Positions 25,408 to 34,420 of a stretch of DNA of 55,063 bases are shown one piece after another. This stretch comes from Butyricicoccus faecihominis (GTDB taxonomy: Bacteria > Bacillota > Clostridia > Oscillospirales > Butyricicoccaceae). The DNA lies in the NCBI RefSeq assembly GCF_024462775.1, contig NZ_JANGCE010000027.1, positions 1-55,063 on the forward strand. The letters run 5' to 3'. The position numbers and the translations under genes are program-made. The notes beneath the pieces were generated by a model. The model did no database searches and was not told where the DNA came from. It saw only the letters and a program-made list of their open reading frames with translations. Positions within the stretch are counted from its first letter, which is position 1. Each line of letters starts with the position of its first letter.

Positions 25408-28400
25408 ATGTTAAAACATTGGCTTGGAAGATTAGCCGCAAGGGGTAACGCGCGGTACGGAACCAAGGCGCGGCGGGCTGTGGCGCTGGGGCTGACCCTG
25501 TGCATGGCGCTGGGTATGCTGCCGGTGCGCGCGCTAGGCGCGGATGATCCGGAGATGCCCACGGGTACGTGGCCCGAATTTGGTGCGGGCTGGGACACCG
25601 TGGCGGATCAAGCCGAAAAGGGAACGGACTATGAGATCAGCGAGGATACCACTGCCATTCACATTACGATTAAAACCGCGTGCGGTTTGGCGTGGTTCGC
25701 GAGTAAGATTAACAATACAAGTGATATAAACTACGAAAAATCGAATGTAACACTTGCAAACGATATTGATCTGTGGAGTTTCTCGTGGACACCAATCGGC
25801 GATTCTACGAGGGCGTTTAACGGTACGTTCGATGGGAACGATAAGAAAATAGAGGGCTTGTACATCGAGGACTCGAAAAGCGTCGCGGGATTGTTTTATC
25901 AGCTTGCGGATTCCGCCGAAGTGAAGAATTTAAAACTGGTTGGATCGATCGAATCGACGGCGAACGTTTATGCGCGGGTCGGCGGCATTGCCGGAACAAA
26001 TAAGGGCACGATTAGCAATTGCACCTTTGACGGCGGCATCATTCAAACAACGGGAGATAATCAGTGTGTCGGCGGCATTGCCGGATTAAATGATGATAAA
26101 GGCACCATAACCGGCTGCACTAATAACGGAACGATCGAGGGCAAGGGCGCTACTGAGATATATGTGGGCGGCATTGCCGGGTCCAACCATGGCACGATCA
26201 CAAACTGCACAAATAACGGCGATGTTTTCGGTGGGGTCACATATAACACCACTTCTGTAGGCGACCTCTGGGGCAGCACCCAATGGCAGACCTACGGCGG
26301 CTATGTGGGCGGTATTGCCGGTGATACCCAAAACGAGAGCGTCGACGATCAAACCGGGAACACCAATAACGGTACGGTGACAGATTTAATCAGCAGCGCA
26401 AACAACGTATCCGTTTTGGACGTGGCGGGCACGCTGCGGGCGGAATACGACACGCTGACCGCCGCCTTTGCCGCCGCGCAGGACGGGGACACGATTCGGG
26501 TGGATAATGACTACGCCGATTTGGATTGGGGGGAGATAGAAGTAGCAGACCCCGCCCGGACGCTGACGCTCGACCTGAACGGCAAAACCGTTAGTTCAAG
26601 CATTAACCTTGCATTAAGCAAGGGAGACCTGACCATTACGGGAAACGGGGTTTTCAGCGGCTCGATCAGCCAGTATGGCGGCAAGCTGACGATCAAAAAC
26701 GGTACGTTTGGCGGGCTGCTTGCGCTGGGCTTTCAGATGGATGAGTTTGACGAACCCGTGCTCTCCATAGAGGACGGAACATTTGGAATCGGCGGTATCG
26801 TTTACGAGACCAACCTGACCGACCGGGAGGCGGCCAAGGCGGCGCTGCTGGCTACCTTACCCGAGGGCAAGACCTTCAGCGCGCCGCTGGAGACAGCAAA
26901 TTCGGCAATCACTGGAAATGACGGGATCGTAGTTTATTGCTCCGGACAATCGATCAGCGTCGTCGACGCAGGCGGCACGCCGCCCGTGACGGGCACGATC
27001 AGCGGCACGGTGTACGCTACTGGCGACCACCCGATAAAGGGCGTTACGGTCAGCCTGAAGCAAGGCGGCACGCTGGTGGCGGAGACCCAAACGGGTGAAC
27101 GCGGCGCTTACGCCTTTGACGGCGTTGCTGCCGGTGTTTATAACATCGTGGTTACGGGCTATCAAGGCGCTAAGACCGTTATGGTGATGTTGACCGACAG
27201 CGGGTCGGTGGTGAAAGACATCTTTCTGTCCGGAACAAACACGGAAAGCATTGTCGAAGTAGCGCCCGATCTGCCCGCCGTGGTGGTCGGCGGCGTGGAC
27301 GCTGTGGCCGAGGCGGATGGGGCGAACGTGACCTTCGCCGTGGGCAAGCAGAAAATGCCGGAGGAGCGGGAGGCTATTCAAGCCATCGCCGTGGGACAGA
27401 TCGTTGAACTATTTCTGGATCTGAGCCTTTCCAAGCAAACGGAGGGCGGCGAAGCTTCCGCTATTACCGATACCGGAGCGAATGTACTTGAGGTGGTCGT
27501 TCCCTATACGTTTACCGGCAGAACGGATGTGACGGTTTACCGCAAACACGGAGACGAGCCCGCCGGGGCGCTGAAAGCCTTGTATGCCGCGCCCGATACC
27601 CCGGAGGACGGCACCTTTTGGGCGGACACGCGAAACGGATATGTTCATATTTACGCCAGCAAATTCTCGACCTACGCGGTCGCCTATACTGCGGAGCCAA
27701 CGCCGTCCAGAAGCGGCGGTTCGTCCACGACCTACTACACCCTGACCGCCACGGCGAAAGAGGGCGGCGCGATCTCGCCCAGCGGCAAGGTTCGCGTGGC
27801 CCGGAACGACGACAAGACCTTTACGATCACCCCGAACGAGGGCTTTGCAATCGCGGACGTGACGGTGGACGGCAAGAGCGTGGGCGCGGTGACAAGCTAC
27901 ACCGAAAAAAAGGTTACAAAGGAGCACACGATAGCGGCAAGCTTCCGCGCCAAGGACGAGAAAGCGGCGTGGAACCCCTTTGCGGATGTGAAGGAGGGCG
28001 ATTGGTTCTATGAAAGCGTTCGGTACGTTTTTGAAAAGGGCTTGATGAACGGCACGGATAGCGACCGCTTCAGCCCCGAGCAGAGCGCCAGCCGGGCCAT
28101 GCTCGTCGCTATGCTCTGGCGGTTGGCGGGCCAGCCTACCGTTAACGAGGCCGCGCCTTTCACCGACGTGACGGCGAACGCTTATTATGCGGAAGCCGCG
28201 GTTTGGGCCGTGGAAAACGGCATTGTCAAGGGGTACGGCGACAACCTGTTTGGCCCGAACGACCCAGTCACGCGTGAACAGCTCGCGGCCATCCTATACC
28301 GCTATGCACAGGTCAAGGGGCAGGATACCGCGATGGCGGGCGACCTGTCTGGGTTTGCCGACCAGCCTTCCGGCTGGGCCTCGGAGCCGGTGCGTTGGGC

Positions 28401-28509
28401 CGTGGGCGCGGGGCTGCTCTCCGGCAAGGGCGGCGGCGTACTGGACCCGACTGGCAACGCCACCCGAGCGGAAACAGCGGCGATGCTGATGCGATATTTG
28501 GAACTGTAA
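25408..28509 (+). CDS. SLH-anchored surface protein with GLUG repeats and a carboxypeptidase-regulatory-like domain
   Basis: 1033 residues. A signal peptide ends near ALGADDP. Four GLUG-type repeats lie at about 190-320 (GGIAGTNKGTISNC, GGIAGLNDDKGTITGC, GGIAGSNHGTITNC, GGIAGDTQ). A beta-helix-like region follows, then a CarboxypepD_reg-like domain (ISGTVYATGDHPIKGVTVSL) near 530 and a repeat domain YTLTATAKEGGAISPSGK. Three SLH domains fill the last 180 residues (NPFADVKEGDWFYESVRYVF; PFTDVTANAYYAEAAVWAVE; GFADQPSGWASEPVRWAV). AAGGAGG precedes ATG 25408. It is a cell-wall-anchored adhesin or matrix protein of unknown ligand. A bidirectional terminator follows. Confidence 0.88.
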   Translation: MLKHWLGRLAARGNARYGTKARRAVALGLTLCMALGMLPVRALGADDPEMPTGTWPEFGAGWDTVADQAEKGTDYEISEDTTAIHITIKTACGLAWFASKINNTSDINYEKSNVTLANDIDLWSFSWTPIGDSTRAFNGTFDGNDKKIEGLYIEDSKSVAGLFYQLADSAEVKNLKLVGSIESTANVYARVGGIAGTNKGTISNCTFDGGIIQTTGDNQCVGGIAGLNDDKGTITGCTNNGTIEGKGATEIYVGGIAGSNHGTITNCTNNGDVFGGVTYNTTSVGDLWGSTQWQTYGGYVGGIAGDTQNESVDDQTGNTNNGTVTDLISSANNVSVLDVAGTLRAEYDTLTAAFAAAQDGDTIRVDNDYADLDWGEIEVADPARTLTLDLNGKTVSSSINLALSKGDLTITGNGVFSGSISQYGGKLTIKNGTFGGLLALGFQMDEFDEPVLSIEDGTFGIGGIVYETNLTDREAAKAALLATLPEGKTFSAPLETANSAITGNDGIVVYCSGQSISVVDAGGTPPVTGTISGTVYATGDHPIKGVTVSLKQGGTLVAETQTGERGAYAFDGVAAGVYNIVVTGYQGAKTVMVMLTDSGSVVKDIFLSGTNTESIVEVAPDLPAVVVGGVDAVAEADGANVTFAVGKQKMPEEREAIQAIAVGQIVELFLDLSLSKQTEGGEASAITDTGANVLEVVVPYTFTGRTDVTVYRKHGDEPAGALKALYAAPDTPEDGTFWADTRNGYVHIYASKFSTYAVAYTAEPTPSRSGGSSTTYYTLTATAKEGGAISPSGKVRVARNDDKTFTITPNEGFAIADVTVDGKSVGAVTSYTEKKVTKEHTIAASFRAKDEKAAWNPFADVKEGDWFYESVRYVFEKGLMNGTDSDRFSPEQSASRAMLVAMLWRLAGQPTVNEAAPFTDVTANAYYAEAAVWAVENGIVKGYGDNLFGPNDPVTREQLAAILYRYAQVKGQDTAMAGDLSGFADQPSGWASEPVRWAVGAGLLSGKGGGVLDPTGNATRAETAAMLMRYLEL

Positions 28510-28514
28510 AATTG

Positions 28515-28557
28515 GGAAAAAGCCGCCTCCATGCGATTATGGAGGCGACTTTTTTCG
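28515..28557. terminator. Bidirectional terminator
   Basis: The arms GCCGCCTCCAT and ATGGAGGCGAC pair around GCGATT, with A's before and T's after. It separates the surface-protein gene from the convergent exporter operon. Confidence 0.85.
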
Positions 28558-28577
28558 TTTTGATCAAGCGGGAATGG

Positions 28578-29333
28578 CTACAAACTGGTTTCTTTCTTTA
28601 ATCTGCAATAAGCCAAGCAAAAGCTCAGCACGCACATGATGAGCAATAAGAAAATGACTTGCAGCAAGGGAACAACTTCAATGGTTCCCTGCAAGAGCAG
28701 TGTGCGCAGGGCATTGATCACGTGTGTGAACGGGTTGAGACCGACAGCCGCTTTCCAAGCGCCTGTTAACGATTCTGACGGGAATAACGCTGTGCTAAGG
28801 AAGAAAACCGGGAGCACGATCGCGTTCATGGCGGTTTCATAGACGACTTCGTTGGGCAGTATCAAGCTGACGGCGAAGGCCAGCCCCGCCATGAAAAAAG
28901 CGCATAAAAACACAATGACTATGATCAGAAAAGCGCCGACAAGGCCGGCAGCGATTTTAACGGAAAAGAAAACGCTGATACCGAACATAATCCCAACTTC
29001 GAGAAACGTACATAAAACGGCTTCTAAAAGCTGTCCTAAGATCATGGAGCTTCTTTGTACCGGAGCGATTAGCACGCGGTAAAAGCTGCCGTCGGTTTTC
29101 ATCAGGTAATTCATCATACCGCTGCTGCTGCAACTGCCGAACGATACCAAAATGATAAGCCCCGGCAGAATAAAGGCCGTGTAGTTGGATATGCCGGTGG
29201 CTTTCAAGGATTGCCCCGCAACGGCGCTATATAAAACGAGCCACAGCATAGGCTGCAAAAGGGTAATGATAATGGTGAAAGCATGATGGAAACGCCACTT
29301 CATATTGCGCCAGAGAAACCATACAACACTCAT
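28578..29333 (-). CDS. ABC-2 type transporter permease
   Basis: 251 residues with six hydrophobic segments of the ABC2_membrane fold (TIIITLLQPMLWLVLYS, IILVSFGSCSSSGMMNYL, IILGQLLEAVLCTFLEVG and others). LNPFTHVINALRTLLLQG near the C-terminus is the conserved family motif. The start overlaps the ATPase stop by 4 bp. With the ATPase it forms a drug or lipid exporter of the DrrAB/YadGH type. Confidence 0.88.
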   Translation of the reverse strand: MSVVWFLWRNMKWRFHHAFTIIITLLQPMLWLVLYSAVAGQSLKATGISNYTAFILPGLIILVSFGSCSSSGMMNYLMKTDGSFYRVLIAPVQRSSMILGQLLEAVLCTFLEVGIMFGISVFFSVKIAAGLVGAFLIIVIVFLCAFFMAGLAFAVSLILPNEVVYETAMNAIVLPVFFLSTALFPSESLTGAWKAAVGLNPFTHVINALRTLLLQGTIEVVPLLQVIFLLLIMCVLSFCLAYCRLKKETSL

Positions 29334-30277
29334 GCGGCGCCCTCCTGATCGCCCGTCAGGCGGAGAAAAACATCTTCCAACGTGGGCTGCAGGACCTCCA
29401 ACGCGTCAAACGGAATTTGCTCACTGCATAAAAACTGTCCCGCGCGGAATAGATCTTCTTGCCTGCCGAAAACCGGGATAATGAGGTATGCGCCCCGCAA
29501 CTCGGTTTTCCTGCCTGCGAAAAGTTCAGCAATGCGGCTGAAATGATGCTTGGCAGAGCCTTTGTCTAAAAAGGTTATTCGGAGCATATCCTGCCGCAAG
29601 TATTTTCGCAAGGCGGCCGGCGTGTCTTGAACGACTGCCTTTCCATCCTTCATAATGCAGACGGCGTCGCTCAAATGATCGGCTTCTTCCATATAGTGCG
29701 TGGTAAGAAAAATGGTTGTGCCGAAATCCGCGCGTATATTTTCCATCATGCTCCACATGGCGCGGCGGGACTGAATATCCATGCCTACGGTAGGCTCGTC
29801 CAAAAATAGGATTTTGGGATCGGACATCATATGCAGCGCGATATCAAGCCGCCTTTTGACACCGCCGGAATAGGAAGCCACCGGATATTTTAAATACGGT
29901 TTCAAATCAAAACAGGATATGAGATGCTCCATGCGCCGTTTGGCCTCCGCATGCGGAATCTTGTAAAGGCGGCTTTGAAACATCATGTTTTCCGCAAGGG
30001 ATAAATAGGCGTCTATAGAGATATTCTGCGCCACGCAAGCGATCGCGGCGCGGATGGCGGAGGCTTCTCTGCCAATATCTTTGTCAAGCATTTGGATCGT
30101 GCCGGCGGTAGGACGAAGATACGTCGTTAAAATGTTGATAAGCGTCGATTTTCCCGCTCCATTTTGACCCAGCAGAGAGAAGATATCGCCCGCGTTTACT
30201 GTTAAGGAAAGGCCGTTTAATGCCCGGACCCCATTTTGATATTGCTTGACAAGGTTTTCGACCTGAATGACCGCCAT
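29330..30277 (-). CDS. ABC transporter ATP-binding protein (DrrA type)
   Basis: 315 residues. Walker A is GQNGAGKST, the signature is YSGGVKRRLDIA, Walker B is ILFLDEPTVGMD and the H loop is in LTTHYMEEAD. The 70-residue C-terminal extension is usual for DrrA-type exporters. AGGAG precedes ATG 30277. The regulator gene ends 1 bp upstream, so the regulator, ATPase and permease form one operon. Confidence 0.92.
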   Translation of the reverse strand: MAVIQVENLVKQYQNGVRALNGLSLTVNAGDIFSLLGQNGAGKSTLINILTTYLRPTAGTIQMLDKDIGREASAIRAAIACVAQNISIDAYLSLAENMMFQSRLYKIPHAEAKRRMEHLISCFDLKPYLKYPVASYSGGVKRRLDIALHMMSDPKILFLDEPTVGMDIQSRRAMWSMMENIRADFGTTIFLTTHYMEEADHLSDAVCIMKDGKAVVQDTPAALRKYLRQDMLRITFLDKGSAKHHFSRIAELFAGRKTELRGAYLIIPVFGRQEDLFRAGQFLCSEQIPFDALEVLQPTLEDVFLRLTGDQEGAA

Positions 30278-30278
30278 G

Positions 30279-31142
30279 TCAATTCTCCTTTTCTTTTTTT
30301 ATCGCGATCCATACTTCGGTGCAGCCATCACACGAACCTTTGTGATAAGGATAGACCTCTATATCGGGCAGCTCCGCGTAAGCGTACCCGGAAAAAGGGA
30401 GCCACTCCGTTAAAAAACGTTTGAAAATACGCTGGACGGATTCTTTGAAAGGCCCGCGGCATTCAAAGACGACCCATGTCGCCGCCGGAATCTCATACGC
30501 GAACATATTTGGCGGAACAGGCTGGTCTGTGGCCGCGGCGATAAAATAATCAATCGCGTTGGGCGCTTTGCAAGCGGTAACGCCCAAAAGCCCCGCTGGC
30601 GGCTGATCGACTAAGCCACAGATAACCGGTAATTCTGTGCCGCGCCACGCCCTTTCCCAAAACTGGGGAACAATATTTTGATTGTGCTCCATGTTTGCCG
30701 TAAGCGGAATACGGATACCCACAATCCGCATAGCCGCCTTGTTTTCGATGCGATAGTGCATCGCGTCACCTCCTGTCACCTGTACCGAAAGCCGAATGGG
30801 TAAATACGCGTTGAGCGCGCTCCCTTTAATTTTGGCCGCGGCCGGTGAAATGCCGTGCACGCTTTGAAAAGCTCGATTAAAAGCCGTTGGGGAGGTATAG
30901 CCGAATTGCAACGCAACATCTATAACCTTGACATTGGCAGCTTGCAATGCAAAACCGGCCTGTGTCATTCTGCGGCGGCGAATATATTCCGATAACGATA
31001 TTCCGGCGACATAGGAAAACATTCTTTGAAAATAACAGGTCGAGCAGCACGCTATACGGGCGGCTGCGTCATACGAAATGGTTTGATCAAGGTTGCGTTC
31101 CAAATACTCAATGGCATTGCTCAAATTTTTTAGCCACTCCAT
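30279..31142 (-). CDS. AraC-type regulator with GyrI-like effector-binding domain
   Basis: 287 residues. The N-terminal AraC DNA-binding part (YDAAARIACCSTCYFQRMF, then VIDVALQFGYTSPTAFNRAF) is followed by a GyrI-like/AraC_E_bind domain (IENKAAMRIVGIRIPL ... ATWVVFECRGPF). Such proteins (Rob/SoxS-GyrI or BmrR-like) sense hydrophobic drugs and activate exporters. ATG 31142 is used because GGGAGG precedes it; the longer frame has no site. It heads the exporter operon, probably autoregulated. Confidence 0.87.
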   Translation of the reverse strand: MEWLKNLSNAIEYLERNLDQTISYDAAARIACCSTCYFQRMFSYVAGISLSEYIRRRRMTQAGFALQAANVKVIDVALQFGYTSPTAFNRAFQSVHGISPAAAKIKGSALNAYLPIRLSVQVTGGDAMHYRIENKAAMRIVGIRIPLTANMEHNQNIVPQFWERAWRGTELPVICGLVDQPPAGLLGVTACKAPNAIDYFIAAATDQPVPPNMFAYEIPAATWVVFECRGPFKESVQRIFKRFLTEWLPFSGYAYAELPDIEVYPYHKGSCDGCTEVWIAIKKEKEN

Positions 31143-31330
31143 GTTTTTACCTCCCTGTGATAAGCATACGATAGAAAAATAATGGATTCCTCGCTTTTGC
31201 TGTCCTCCTTTGTAAACTTTATCGCAATAAAAATGGAATCGCAAGAGTGATTATGAAAGGACACGGGCGCGCAGCCAAGGCCATTGGCCCAGTGCGAAAG
31301 GCAATGTCGTTATGTTAAGCTTTATTGCAT

Positions 31331-31431
31331 GTCATTCTGAGGAACGTAGTGACGAAGAATCTCGCGCGAACACGCGATTGTACGGTAGGACCGCGCGTTT
31401 GCGCGAGGTCCTTCGCTCCGCTCAGGATGAC
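31331..31431. repeat. Palindromic dispersed repeat (REP/MITE-like), full copy
   Basis: About 100 bp with terminal inverted repeats GTCATTCTGAGGAACG... and ...CGCTCCGCTCAGGATGAC, and CGCG-rich inner arms (CTCGCGCG / CGCGCG...GCGAG). A second full copy lies at 54937 and a deleted copy at 14808. No coding capacity. Confidence 0.75.
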
Positions 31432-31494
31432 AAACATATGAAAAGTCCTTAACTAAATGACATTGTTGCGAAAGGGCCTTCTTTCCTTTTGCTA

Positions 31495-31523
31495 TTGAAT
31501 TGCGGCGAAAGGTGTATTACAAT
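31495..31523 (+). promoter_or_regulatory. Sigma-A promoter of the RpiR gene
   Basis: TTGAAT (31495-31500), a 17-bp spacer and TACAAT (31518-31523) lie about 48 bp before the RpiR start. Confidence 0.55.
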
Positions 31524-31570
31524 GATTTTAACAGCTGTTTCTAACGCTTTCGGGGAATATGAGGGGCTTT

Positions 31571-32302
31571 ATGATCGATCGTGCCATAATCGATAAATTG
31601 TATAAAGGGGTCAAGCTGTCGCAGACGGAAAACGAAGTCATGGAGTACCTCGTCAACCACATCGACGAGGCAATTAAAATCGGCATTCGGGGCGTGGCCC
31701 AAAAGGGCTATACCTCGACCGCGACGGTGATACGCTTATCCAAAAAGCTGGGCTTTGACGGCTTTAAGGAAATGACCTACTCGCTCAAAAACACGCTTTC
31801 CTCCGCGTCCGGCCAACTGCCGGACGCGTTGCGCGAGGAGATGCATTTTGTGTTCGACAGAAAAGATGTAGCGCATTTTTTCGACATTCTGGATCGCAAG
31901 GGCTTTATTTGCGTGCATGGGCAAGGCTACTCCCGCCTGATTGCGGAATATTTGGAGAAAAAGCTGATTAGCAGCGCGTGCACCGCGATCTCGCAGGACT
32001 ATTTAGAGGCCGACACCATCGTTCGCAATTTCCATCACAAGCTGGATACGATGATCATCATCTCGAAATCCGGCAACAATCCGTTCGCACTCGAGGCGGC
32101 CAAGCTTTGCCAGCAGGCCAAGATCCCGACGATCGTGTTCACGGGCAACCCACAGAGCGATCTGAAAAAGTTTTGCAACACGGTTTTCGTCATCAAGGAC
32201 AACCACCCGTTTGACATTGAAAACGCGCAGTCCAATTACTTTTTCGGTTACTGCATTTTAGCGTTTGAAGAGATGTTCGAGATCTACCACAACCGAACCT
32301 AA
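31571..32302 (+). CDS. MurR/RpiR-family transcriptional regulator
   Basis: 243 residues. An N-terminal HTH_6 domain (TENEVMEYLVNHIDEAIKIG, then TSTATVIRLSKKLGFDGFKE) precedes a SIS sugar-phosphate-binding domain (MIIISKSGNNPFALEAAKLC near residue 155). GAGGGG lies upstream of ATG 31571; ATG 31559 is too close to its only purine stretch. RpiR proteins respond to phosphosugars, so the PTS/GH4 operon at 33-36.6 kb is the likely target. Confidence 0.87.
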   Translation: MIDRAIIDKLYKGVKLSQTENEVMEYLVNHIDEAIKIGIRGVAQKGYTSTATVIRLSKKLGFDGFKEMTYSLKNTLSSASGQLPDALREEMHFVFDRKDVAHFFDILDRKGFICVHGQGYSRLIAEYLEKKLISSACTAISQDYLEADTIVRNFHHKLDTMIIISKSGNNPFALEAAKLCQQAKIPTIVFTGNPQSDLKKFCNTVFVIKDNHPFDIENAQSNYFFGYCILAFEEMFEIYHNRT

Positions 32303-32318
32303 CCGGGAGAACAAAAAG

Positions 32319-32912
32319 ATGCAAAGCGACGATATCCGTATCCGCGCGGCAACGACGGCCGACGCGGAGCAGCTATTGGCGATCTACGCGCCGTATGTCA
32401 GCAAGACCGCCATTACGTTTGAATATGAGACGCCGAGCCTCGCCGCATTTCAGGAGAGAATAGAGAACACGCTTAAGCGGTATCCTTACATCGTGGCGGA
32501 GAAAAACGGCGAGATACTGGGTTATGCCTACACCGGCGCGTTCGTCGGCAGGGCCGCCTACGATTGGGCCGCGGAGGTTTCCATTTATCTGAAAGAGAGC
32601 AGAAGAGGGATAGGACTTGGACGAATGCTGTACGGGGCGTTGGAGGAACTATCGAAAGCGCAGCATATCCTGAATCTGAACGCGTGCATCGGCTATCCGG
32701 AACACGAGGATACATACCTGACCCGAAACAGCGTGCAGTTCCATGCGCATTTGGGATACGCCATCGTGGGAAGGTTCCACAAATGCGGCTACAAATTCGG
32801 CACATGGTACGATATGGTTTGGATGGAAAAGCTATTGGGCGAACATCCGGACGTTCCCGCGCCCCTGATCCCCTTTCCGGAGCTGCGCGGGAAAATGGGG
32901 GATAAAGCATAG
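32319..32912 (+). CDS. GNAT acetyltransferase, phosphinothricin acetyltransferase-like
   Basis: 197 residues. Opening RIRAATTADAEQLLAIYAPYV is typical of the PAT/Pat-like family. The acetyl-CoA loop is ESRRGIGLGRMLYG (Q/RxxGxG/A), and the C-terminal part has FHAHLGYAIVGRFHKCGYKF. GGGAGAA precedes ATG 32319. It probably N-acetylates an amino-acid-like or toxic amine. It is co-transcribed with the RpiR gene, 16 bp after it. Confidence 0.85.
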   Translation: MQSDDIRIRAATTADAEQLLAIYAPYVSKTAITFEYETPSLAAFQERIENTLKRYPYIVAEKNGEILGYAYTGAFVGRAAYDWAAEVSIYLKESRRGIGLGRMLYGALEELSKAQHILNLNACIGYPEHEDTYLTRNSVQFHAHLGYAIVGRFHKCGYKFGTWYDMVWMEKLLGEHPDVPAPLIPFPELRGKMGDKA

Positions 32913-33000
32913 GAAAGCGTTTTACAGGAACACCGCTCTTTGGATCGCGGCCATTCTTTGCGCGTGTACCGTCCTTTTAACGATGAAAAAGAAATAGAAA

Positions 33001-33034
33001 AATCAGCTGCGGGCTTTGCAGCTGATTTTTTTAT
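33001..33034. terminator. Bidirectional terminator
   Basis: AATCAGCTGC and GCAGCTGATT pair around GGGCTTT, with T7 on the plus strand and TTTTTCT on the minus strand. It serves both the GNAT gene and the convergent glucosidase operon. Confidence 0.85.
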
Positions 33035-33055
33035 TCCGATAGCGGCTTGTGAGGG

Positions 33056-34384
33056 TTACTTTAATTCGTTCCAGTACCCCTTGTTGGCCTCTATCAGTTC
33101 GTCCAAAACAGCCTTGCCGACCGCATAGGAGGGGACCGTACGGTTGAGCAGGACCGCTTCGAGCGCCTTTTGGTAGGAACCGGTGAGCGCGGCTTCGACC
33201 GCGAGCTTTTCATAGCCCTTCTGCGCTTCCATCAGGGACTTATGAAACTGCGGGATATAGCCGACCGATACCGGTTCGATGCCGGCCGAGCCGACATAGC
33301 AGGGGATCTCTACCACCGCGTCGTGGTTGAAATTGCCGATCGCGCCGCGGTTCATCGTATTGATGATGAACCGTTCGCGGGTGTTGTTGATGATCGCATT
33401 CGCGATATCGACGATGTAGTTGCCGTGCACGCCGGTGTGCAGCGCGCTGTCCTTCGTGGTGCCGGCCTCGATGCAGCGCTCGCAGTCGTCAAACACAACC
33501 TTTTCACGTACATCGAGCACGTAATTGGCGCGGGTATAGCCCTTATCCATATGGGAGACGATCTCGTTGTGGAAGTAGTAATAGGACATGTAGACCAACG
33601 GGAAAAATTCGGGGAAGGCGCGGAAGCCGTCGATCGCATGCTCGTACATTTCGCCCCAGTAGTTATCGTGCTTTTCCTCAGCCTCCGCGTTGACCAGACT
33701 GATCTTTTCGCCGGAAAGCACCCGCTCGCGCAGGGCGGGCAGCAGGTCGCGCCCTTCCTTATCGTAAATATGGGTGAACCAGCCGAAGTGGTTCAGGCCG
33801 AAGTACTGAAAGGTCAATTCCTGATGGGGCACTTGCAGGAAGTCCGCGATGGTCTCCTCCTGCGAGATCGGCATATCGCAGATGCATAGGGCCTTGGCGT
33901 TCGGATAGGTGCGGTAGATCGCTTCCGAGATCATGGCCTCCGGGTTGGAGTAGTTCAGGATCCACGCGTCCGGGCAGATTTCCTGCGCCTTGCCCACAAT
34001 ATCGAGAATAGCGGGGATGCAGCGCAATGCGAACGAGAAGCCGCCGAGGCCGCAGGTCTCCTGACCGAGGATATTATGGCTGAGAGGGATCTTTTCGTCC
34101 TTCTCGCGCTGCTGGTTGCAGCCCGGGCGGATCTGTACGAAGAGGAAGTTCGCGCCGCGAAACGCCTCTTCCATATCGGTGGTGTAGGTAACCGGCACGC
34201 CGTCCGCGCGCTCGGCGGCGTACATCTCGCAGAAACGGCCGGTGCGCTGCACGCGCTTTTCGTCAATATCATAAAGGGCGATCTCGCTGAGCTTCAGGTC
34301 GTCCTTGCGGGACAGCAGCACGGCCACGATCGCGGGGGTGTAGGACGAACCCGCGCCCACGACTACAAATTTATTCTTTTTCAT
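33056..34384 (-). CDS. 6-phospho-alpha-glucosidase, GH4 family
   Basis: 442 residues, cytosolic, NAD+- and metal-dependent hydrolase of a phosphorylated disaccharide produced by the PTS. The NAD-binding start is FVVVGAGSSYTPAIV. Family signatures are WILNYSNPEAMISEA (asparagine binding the sugar) and CICDMP near residue 170, whose cysteine is a metal ligand in GlvA-type enzymes; LNHFGW carries the histidine. The CDMP form is that of maltose-6-phosphate hydrolases rather than alpha-galactosidases. Last gene of the leftward operon, 36 bp after the PTS gene. Confidence 0.85.
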   Translation of the reverse strand: MKKNKFVVVGAGSSYTPAIVAVLLSRKDDLKLSEIALYDIDEKRVQRTGRFCEMYAAERADGVPVTYTTDMEEAFRGANFLFVQIRPGCNQQREKDEKIPLSHNILGQETCGLGGFSFALRCIPAILDIVGKAQEICPDAWILNYSNPEAMISEAIYRTYPNAKALCICDMPISQEETIADFLQVPHQELTFQYFGLNHFGWFTHIYDKEGRDLLPALRERVLSGEKISLVNAEAEEKHDNYWGEMYEHAIDGFRAFPEFFPLVYMSYYYFHNEIVSHMDKGYTRANYVLDVREKVVFDDCERCIEAGTTKDSALHTGVHGNYIVDIANAIINNTRERFIINTMNRGAIGNFNHDAVVEIPCYVGSAGIEPVSVGYIPQFHKSLMEAQKGYEKLAVEAALTGSYQKALEAVLLNRTVPSYAVGKAVLDELIEANKGYWNELK

Positions 34385-34420
34385 ACTATATGCCTCCTAA
34401 ACAGAAAGGAAAACGGTTGT

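Noticed and set aside
32913-33000. Possible small membrane peptide (RKAFYRNTALWIAAILCACT...)
   Set aside because: The stretch is convincing as a short membrane helix, but there is no start codon with a ribosome binding site and it is overlapped by the GNAT end.
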